Shown here: piece after piece, positions 58,696 to 64,000 of the stretch
Position numbering within the stretch: the first letter of the stretch is position 1
Layout of the letters: the number at the start of each line of letters is the position of its first letter
Assembly (NCBI RefSeq): GCF_001544075.1
Contig: NZ_BCNT01000001.1
Span: forward strand, 186,001-250,000
Source: Comamonas terrae
Lineage (GTDB): Bacteria; Pseudomonadota; Gammaproteobacteria; Burkholderiales; Burkholderiaceae_C
Reading direction: 5' to 3'
DNA: 64,000 nt
Program-made: the position numbers and the translations under genes
The notes under the pieces: model-generated
Seen by the model: only the letters and a program-made list of their open reading frames with translations
Told to the model about the DNA's origin: nothing
The model's database searches: none

Positions 58696-60368
58696 CAATT
58701 TAAAGATTCCGGCGCCAGTCCTTCTTGCGGCAAGCCCGCTGCCTGCACCAGCTTGCGCGTGTAGGCCTCGCGCGGCGCACCCAGCACCTGCTGCACGCTG
58801 CCCGCTTCCACCACCGCGCCCTCCTTCATCACCATCACGTCGTGGGCCATGGCGCGGATCACGTCCACATCGTGGGTGATGAGCAGATAGGCCAGTCCTC
58901 TTTGCCTTTGCAGCTGCTGCAGCAGGCGCAGCACCTGCTGCTGGATGGTGACGTCGAGCGCGCTGGTCGGCTCGTCCAGCACCAGCAGCTCGGGCTCCAC
59001 GATCAGGGCCCGCGCAATGGCCAGGCGCTGGCGCTGGCCGCCCGAGAATTCATGCGGATAGCGCGACAGCAGCCCCGGGAACTGGCTGTCCGTCAGGCCC
59101 ACGGCGCGCAGCATGGCCACGACCTTGGCACGGCGCGCCGAAGCGCTCAGCTGCGGCGCATGCACCTGCAGGCCCTCGGCCACGATGTCTTCCACCGTCA
59201 GCCGCGGCGACAGCGAGGAAAACGGATCCTGGAACACCACCTGCACCTTGCGGCGCAGGCTGCGGTTGTGCGGCACGTTGCGCGATGCGGGCTGCTGCCA
59301 GGCCTGGCCCGCGACGCGCAACTCGCCCTCGTGCGCCAGCAACCCGAGCACGGCCTGGGCCAGCGTGGACTTGCCCGAGCCCGACTCCCCCACCACGCCC
59401 AGCGTGCGCCCGGGCTGCAGCTGCACGTCAGCGCCCTGCACGGCCACGAAGCGCCCCTGGCGAAACCAGCCCTTCACGCCGGCCAGCGGCACCGGATAGC
59501 TCACGCGCAAGCCCCGGCCTTCCAGCACGGGCGCCGCCCCGGGGTCCGCCGGCGTCTCGACCACATCGCGCTGCGGCGTGCTGGCCAGCAGCTTGCGCGT
59601 ATAGGGGTGGACAGGCGCAGCCATCACCTCGGCCACCGGCCCCTGCTCCACCAGCACGCCCTGCTCCATCACGGCCACGCGGTCGGCAAAGCAGCGCACC
59701 AGGTTCAGGTCGTGCGTGATCATGAGCACGGCCATGCCTGTCTGGCGCTGCAGATCGCCGAGCAGATCCAGGATCTGGCCGCGCAGCGTCACATCCAGCG
59801 CCGTGGTCGGCTCGTCGGCCAGCAGCAGCCGGGGGCTGCTGGCCAGCGCCATGGCGATCATGGCGCGCTGCCGCTGGCCGCCGCTCAGCTGGTGGGCATA
59901 GGCCTGGGCGCGCCGCGCGGGCTCGGGAATGCCGGTGGTGGCCAGCAGCTCCACGGCCTGGCGCAGCGCCTGGGCCCGGCTCAGGCCCTGCTTGAGCTGC
60001 AGCACCTCGGCGATCTGCGCCCCCATGGTCATCAGGGGGTTGAGCGCCGTCATCGGCTCCTGGAAAATCATGGCCATGTCGCCGCCGCGCACGCGCTGCA
60101 TCTGGCGCTCGCTCATGGCCAGCAGGTTCTGGCCGTTGAAATAGGCCCAGCCGGAGAGCTTGGCATCGCCGGCCAGCCGCAGCAGCGAAAGCGCTGTGAC
60201 GGTCTTGCCCGAGCCGGATTCGCCCACCAGCGCCAGCTTCTGGCCCGCGGCGAGATCGAAGCTGACGTTGTGCACCACCTTCTTGCCGGCGAATTCCACC
60301 CCCAGGCTGCGCACCGACAGCAGCGGCATCTGCGCGGCGCCGGCCGTCTTGTTCGGAATCTGGTTCAT
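58695..60368 (-). CDS. yejF: Peptide ABC transporter ATPase YejF (double)
   Basis: A 557-residue protein with two ABC domains. Domain 1: Walker A GESGSGKT, signature [15 protein letters not shown], Walker [13 protein letters not shown]. Domain 2: [36 protein letters not shown]. Each has the oligopeptide-transporter-type end ([16 protein letters not shown]). It powers the YejABE importer, known for peptides and microcin C uptake in enterobacteria. Start: ATG at 60368, overlapping the yejE stop by four bases. A much longer upstream frame belongs to the yejE region and is not used. Confidence 0.94.
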   Translation of the reverse strand: MNQIPNKTAGAAQMPLLSVRSLGVEFAGKKVVHNVSFDLAAGQKLALVGESGSGKTVTALSLLRLAGDAKLSGWAYFNGQNLLAMSERQMQRVRGGDMAMIFQEPMTALNPLMTMGAQIAEVLQLKQGLSRAQALRQAVELLATTGIPEPARRAQAYAHQLSGGQRQRAMIAMALASSPRLLLADEPTTALDVTLRGQILDLLGDLQRQTGMAVLMITHDLNLVRCFADRVAVMEQGVLVEQGPVAEVMAAPVHPYTRKLLASTPQRDVVETPADPGAAPVLEGRGLRVSYPVPLAGVKGWFRQGRFVAVQGADVQLQPGRTLGVVGESGSGKSTLAQAVLGLLAHEGELRVAGQAWQQPASRNVPHNRSLRRKVQVVFQDPFSSLSPRLTVEDIVAEGLQVHAPQLSASARRAKVVAMLRAVGLTDSQFPGLLSRYPHEFSGGQRQRLAIARALIVEPELLVLDEPTSALDVTIQQQVLRLLQQLQRQRGLAYLLITHDVDVIRAMAHDVMVMKEGAVVEAGSVQQVLGAPREAYTRKLVQAAGLPQEGLAPESLN

Positions 60369-61597
60369 GCCGGCTCCCTGGCTGCACCGGCGCCCTGCGG
60401 CGCGGCAGCCGGCGTGCCGGCGGCCTTGCGCGGGTCCAGCGCGTCGCGCAGCGCATCGCCCATGAAGGTCAGCAGCAGCAGCGTGACGACCAGCACCGCG
60501 AAGGTGGTCAGCGAGATCCACCAGGCATCGATATTGTTCTTGCCCTGGGACAGCAGCTCGCCCAGGCTGGGCGTGCCGGGCGGAACGCCCAGGCCCAGGA
60601 AGTCCAGCGAGGTCAGCGCCAGAATGGCCGCGCTCATGCGGAATGGCAAAAAGGTGACCACGGGCGTCATGCTGTTGGGCAGGATGTGGCGCCTGATGAT
60701 CTGCCAGTTGCTCACGCCCAGGGCGCGCGCGGATTTCACATAGTCGAGCTGGCGGTTGCGCAGGAATTCGGCGCGCACATAGTCGGACAGGCCCATCCAG
60801 CCGAACAGCGACAGCAGCACCAGCAGCAGCGAGACGCTGGGGGCGAACACGGCGCTGAAGATGATGAGCAGGTACAGCTCGGGCATGGAGCCCCAGATCT
60901 CGATGAAGCGCTGGAAGGCCAGGTCGGTGCGGCCGCCGAAGAAGCCCTGGATCGCTCCCGTGACCACGCCCAGCGCCACGCCGATGGCCGTCAGCGCCAG
61001 CGCGAACAGCACGCTGACGCGAAAGCCGTAGATCAGCTGGGCCAGCAGATCGCGCCCGCGGTCGTCCGTGCCCAGCCAGTTGGCGCGCGACGGCGCCGAG
61101 GGGTTGGGCTCCTGGGCAAAGTAGTTCAGCGTACCGGGGCCATAGGGGTTGAGCGTGAACACGGCCCAGTTGTCGCCGGCGGTCAGGCGGTCGCGGATAT
61201 ACGGGTCCAGGTAGTCGGCCGGCGTCTCGAAATCGCCGCCGAAGGTTTTTTCCGGATAGTCGTTCCACAGCGGCCAGTAGGTCCGGCCTTCGTAGTGCAC
61301 GACCAGCGGCCGGTCGTTGCTGATCAGCTCGGCGCCCAGGCTCAGCACCACCATCACGCAAAACAGCAACAGGCTCCAGTAGCCCAGGCGGTTGCGCCGA
61401 AAGCGCAGCCAGGCGCGCCTGCCCGGCGACAGCGAGGCCGGCGCGGCCGGCGATGCGGACACGAGGGCGGCATTCCCGCTCGAGCCGTCGCGGCCATGGG
61501 CCTTCCCGGCCGCGGGCGGCCGGCGGCCGGAGGACAGGCGGCCATGGGCCGAATCGGGAGGGTCAATCAAACTTGACACGCGGATCCACCCAGACAT
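60365..61597 (-). CDS. yejE: Peptide ABC transporter permease YejE
   Basis: A membrane permease, 410 residues if it starts at ATG 61597. Similarity to YejE starts only at about residue 56 (AWLRFRRNRLGYWSLLLF); NWLGTDDRGRDLLAQLIYG and ALGVSNWQIIRRHILPNSMTP (coupling loop) follow. The first 55 residues are polar and Ala/Pro-rich. The 61597 start overlaps yejB by 35 bases; in-frame TTG at about 61570 and GTG at 61462 are alternatives that remove most of the extension. The core fold and order yejB-yejE-yejF are clear. Confidence 0.88.
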   Translation of the reverse strand: MSGWIRVSSLIDPPDSAHGRLSSGRRPPAAGKAHGRDGSSGNAALVSASPAAPASLSPGRRAWLRFRRNRLGYWSLLLFCVMVVLSLGAELISNDRPLVVHYEGRTYWPLWNDYPEKTFGGDFETPADYLDPYIRDRLTAGDNWAVFTLNPYGPGTLNYFAQEPNPSAPSRANWLGTDDRGRDLLAQLIYGFRVSVLFALALTAIGVALGVVTGAIQGFFGGRTDLAFQRFIEIWGSMPELYLLIIFSAVFAPSVSLLLVLLSLFGWMGLSDYVRAEFLRNRQLDYVKSARALGVSNWQIIRRHILPNSMTPVVTFLPFRMSAAILALTSLDFLGLGVPPGTPSLGELLSQGKNNIDAWWISLTTFAVLVVTLLLLTFMGDALRDALDPRKAAGTPAAAPQGAGAAREPA

Positions 61598-62591
61598 AGC
61601 AAAGATCGCTGACCAGCTTGGTCACCAGACCGATCAGCGTGAACAGGAACAAGGTGCCCAGCACCACGGGATAGTCGCGCCGGATCACGCTCTCGTAGCT
61701 GAGCAGGCCCAGGCCGTCGAGCGAGAACAGGGTCTCGATCAACAGGGATCCCGTGAAGAAGGCGCCGATGAAGGCCGCGGGGAAGCCCGTCACGATGGGA
61801 ATCAGCGCATTGCGCAGCACATGGCCGTAGAGCACCTGGCGCTCCGACAGGCCCTTGGCCCGGGCCGTCAGCACGTACTGCTTGCGGATTTCCTCGAGAA
61901 AGGCATTCTTGGTCAGCATGGCCGTGACGGCAAAGCTGCCCGCCACCATGGCGATCACCGGCAAGGTGATGTGCCACAGGTAGTCGGCGATGCGCGCCCC
62001 CCAGCCCAGCTCCTCCCAGTTGGCCGAAGTCAGGCCGCGCAGCGGAAACCACTGCAACTGCCCGCCGAAGATCACCAGCAGCGCCACGCCGAGCACAAAG
62101 CCCGGAATCGCATAGCCCACCAGGATCAGCAGCGTGGTGACCAGGTCGAAGCGCGAGCCCGCGCGCACGGCCTTGGCAATGCCCAGCGGCACGGCCACCA
62201 GGTAGCTGATGAAGAAGGTCCACAGCCCCAGGCTGGCCGAGACGGGCAGCTTTTCCTTGATCAGCTGCCACACCTCCTTGTTCTGGAAGAAGCTGCGCCC
62301 CAGGTCGAACCGCGCGAACTGGCCCAGCATCTGGAAAAAGCGCACATGGGCCGGCTTGTCGAAACCGTACAGCGCCTTGATCTGCTCGATGCGCTGCGGG
62401 TCCACCCCCTGGGCGCCGCGATAGGCCATGCCGCCGCCCTCGGCCCCGCGGCCGATGCCGGCCTTGGCCTCGGCCAGATATTGCTCGACCGGGCCGCCCG
62501 GCACGAACTGCACGACCACGAAAGTCATGAGCAGCACGCCCAGCAGGGTCGGCACCATCAACAACAAGCGCTTGAGTATGTAAGCCCACAT
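61563..62591 (-). CDS. yejB: Peptide ABC transporter permease YejB
   Basis: A 342-residue permease, similar in length to E. coli YejB (364). It has YILKRLLLMVPTLLGVLLMTF at the N-terminus, GFDKPAHVRFFQMLGQFARFDLG, SASLGLWTFFISYLVAVPLGIAKAV, and the coupling loop LTARAKGLSERQVLYGHVLRNALIPIV (read in parts). Its C-terminus YVWVDPRVKFD matches the family. With YejE it forms the channel for peptides delivered by YejA. Start: ATG at 62591, 131 bases after yejA; the gap includes a GC-rich inverted repeat (CTCGGCGGC/GCCGCCGAG). Confidence 0.94.
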   Translation of the reverse strand: MWAYILKRLLLMVPTLLGVLLMTFVVVQFVPGGPVEQYLAEAKAGIGRGAEGGGMAYRGAQGVDPQRIEQIKALYGFDKPAHVRFFQMLGQFARFDLGRSFFQNKEVWQLIKEKLPVSASLGLWTFFISYLVAVPLGIAKAVRAGSRFDLVTTLLILVGYAIPGFVLGVALLVIFGGQLQWFPLRGLTSANWEELGWGARIADYLWHITLPVIAMVAGSFAVTAMLTKNAFLEEIRKQYVLTARAKGLSERQVLYGHVLRNALIPIVTGFPAAFIGAFFTGSLLIETLFSLDGLGLLSYESVIRRDYPVVLGTLFLFTLIGLVTKLVSDLCYVWVDPRVKFD

Positions 62592-62722
62592 AACATCGCA
62601 TTATGTCCAGAGAGCTGCAGGCCACGGCGCAAGCCTGTGACGCTTTGCAACCCTATTGACAAGCTCGGCGGCAGGACGCCCGCCCTGGCCGCCGAGACCA
62701 TCACCAGGCGCCACCATGCCGC

Positions 62723-64000
62723 TCAGGGAGCCGGCGCCGTGCGCGGGGGCATGCGCGCCCACCAGGTATTGATCACCCAGGTCTCGCCCGGCGCATAGGC
62801 CGGCACCACGGCCGGGCGCACCAGGCGCCAGGAGTCGTACACCATGCGGTGCGTGCCCGCGCTCCATTGCGGAATCAGATAATGGCCGGCGGCAATGATG
62901 CGGTCCAGCGCATGGCAGGCCGGCAGCAGCTCTTGCTCGGACTTGGCCTCGGTCATCTTCTTGATGATGGCATCGACCGCGGGATTCTTCACACCCGGGA
63001 AATTGCCCGCGCCCTCGGTGTCGGCCGAACGACTGCCGAACAGGTCGGCGAACTCCTGGCCGGGGTTGTTCGTGCCCTGGTAGGCGATGGAGATAATGTC
63101 GTAGTCGAACTTGTCCACGCGCTGCTGGTACAGCGCGAAGTCCACGGGACGAAAGCGCAGCCGTATGCCCAGCTTCTCGAGGTTGCGCATCCAGGGCGCC
63201 ACCTGCCGGATGCCGCTTTCGCTGCTGTCCAGGTATTCCAGCTCCATGGCTTCGCCCCGGGCATTGCGCAGCACCCCGTCCTGCACGGCCCAGCCCGCGT
63301 CGCGCAGCAGCTGCTGCGCCTTGCGCAGGTTGTCGCGCAGGGTCTGGCCGCTGTCGGTGCGCGGCGGCTCGGTCATCAGGCCGAAGGCCGCTGCCGGAAT
63401 ATCCTTTTTCCAGGGCTCCATCAGCGCCAGCTCGCGGTCGTCGGGCATGCCATGGGTCTCGCAGGCCGTGTTGCCGAACAAGCCCTGCACGCGCTGGTAG
63501 GAGCCATAGAACATCTGGCGGTTCATCCACTCGAAGTCCAGGGCCAGGCCCAGGGCCTGGCGCACGCGCACGTCCTGCAGCAGGGGCCGGCGCGTATTGA
63601 GCACATAGCTCTGGAAGCCCGAGGGCAGGCGGTTGGCGAATTCGCCCTTGACCAGCTGTCCCGAGTCGAAACGCTTGCCATACAGGCGCCGCGCCCAGTC
63701 GCCGGCGCTGAAAAACCGCATCAGGTCGAACTCGCCGGCCTTGAGCGCCTCCAGGCGGGCCGTGTTGTCGCGGTAGATCTTGACCGTGACATGGTCGAAA
63801 TTGGCGGTACCCACGCGTACCGGCAGCTTTGCGCCCCAGTAGCCCGGGTCGCGCACATAGGTGATGTCCTTGCCGAAGCGCACCGGACCGATCCGGTACG
63901 GGCCGCTGCCGATGGGCACATCCGTCACCACCTGGTCGAAAGGCTTGGGCTTGCCGTTTTCCTGCCCCCAGTCGCGGCTGAAGACGGGCAGTGCGCCCAC
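62723..64000 (-). CDS. yejA: Periplasmic peptide-binding protein YejA, 5' end beyond window
   Basis: The C-terminal 425 codons of an extracellular binding protein of family 5; its N-terminus and signal peptide lie past 64000. Blocks seen: GSGPYRIGPVRFGKDITYVRDPGYWGA, FQSYVLNTRRPLLQDVRVRQALGLALDFEWMNRQMFYGSY (each read in parts), GYDIISIAYQGTNNPGQEF-like sequence, and the end ARMPPRTAPAP. This is the YejA pattern, delivering peptides to YejBEF. The first codon in the window is GTG, an internal residue. It is first of the minus-strand order yejA-yejB-yejE-yejF. Confidence 0.93.
   Translation of the reverse strand: MGALPVFSRDWGQENGKPKPFDQVVTDVPIGSGPYRIGPVRFGKDITYVRDPGYWGAKLPVRVGTANFDHVTVKIYRDNTARLEALKAGEFDLMRFFSAGDWARRLYGKRFDSGQLVKGEFANRLPSGFQSYVLNTRRPLLQDVRVRQALGLALDFEWMNRQMFYGSYQRVQGLFGNTACETHGMPDDRELALMEPWKKDIPAAAFGLMTEPPRTDSGQTLRDNLRKAQQLLRDAGWAVQDGVLRNARGEAMELEYLDSSESGIRQVAPWMRNLEKLGIRLRFRPVDFALYQQRVDKFDYDIISIAYQGTNNPGQEFADLFGSRSADTEGAGNFPGVKNPAVDAIIKKMTEAKSEQELLPACHALDRIIAAGHYLIPQWSAGTHRMVYDSWRLVRPAVVPAYAPGETWVINTWWARMPPRTAPAP

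Overview
The window looks like a chromosomal segment of a Comamonadaceae bacterium (Betaproteobacteria, Burkholderiales; Delftia, Comamonas or Acidovorax-like). The reasons are its high GC content, the gene orders rimP-nusA-infB-rbfA-truB and selO-msrB-yciB-bolA-ppiC, the two Liv-type binding proteins beside a beta-oxidation cluster, and intergenic repeats resembling ones I associate with that family. This is inferred from recall, not from a database search. No insertion sequence, prophage, plasmid gene or CRISPR array was seen. Most of the window is conserved core or metabolic sequence, and I do not see a clear undescribed multigene system.

Layout. 0-4.9 kb: the start of a ProP-type osmolyte symporter gene (minus strand), then a plus-strand ABC importer of the PhnCDE type whose two permease domains are fused. 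4.9-20.5 kb: a long minus-strand block for uptake, activation and beta-oxidation of organic acids. In transcription order it holds an AlkK-like acyl-CoA ligase, an orphan DUF4123 gene with a small ORF, a second LivK, livKHMGF, a FadB-like protein, a thiolase and a DmdC-like acyl-CoA dehydrogenase. The two LivK genes share a 380-bp tract with no mismatch. 20.6-24.6 kb: selO-msrB-yciB-bolA-ppiC. 24.6-26.9 kb: exported protein, ECF sigma factor and probable anti-sigma factor.

27-34.8 kb: thiamine region. One TPP riboswitch precedes cytX (HMP uptake); a second, expanded one precedes thiO-thiS-thiG-thiE; thiD lies between them on the other strand, with an ankyrin lipoprotein and an SH3 protein. 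35-38.5 kb: a Crp/Fnr regulator, then an aminoglycoside-phosphotransferase-like kinase and an acyl-CoA dehydrogenase that correspond to the two halves of ACAD10/11. 38.8-47 kb: a chemoreceptor with a possible sigma-28 promoter, prfB with its programmed +1 frameshift, pepN, a TPR protein, fbp and a tRNA-Thr(CGU). 47.5-55.8 kb: the rimP-nusA-infB-rbfA-truB-typA translation cluster. 56-58.5 kb: a thioredoxin, cbpA-cbpM behind a close match to a sigma-32 promoter, and a 53-residue basic protein. 58.7-64 kb: yejABEF peptide importer, running off the window end.

How the parts fit: the importers, ligase and beta-oxidation enzymes together suggest growth on carboxylic acids. The thiamine genes cover HMP salvage and thiazole synthesis under TPP control; thiC is not in the window. 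Coordinates and motifs were read by eye; family names rest on recognising motifs, and functions of unnamed substrates are inferred.
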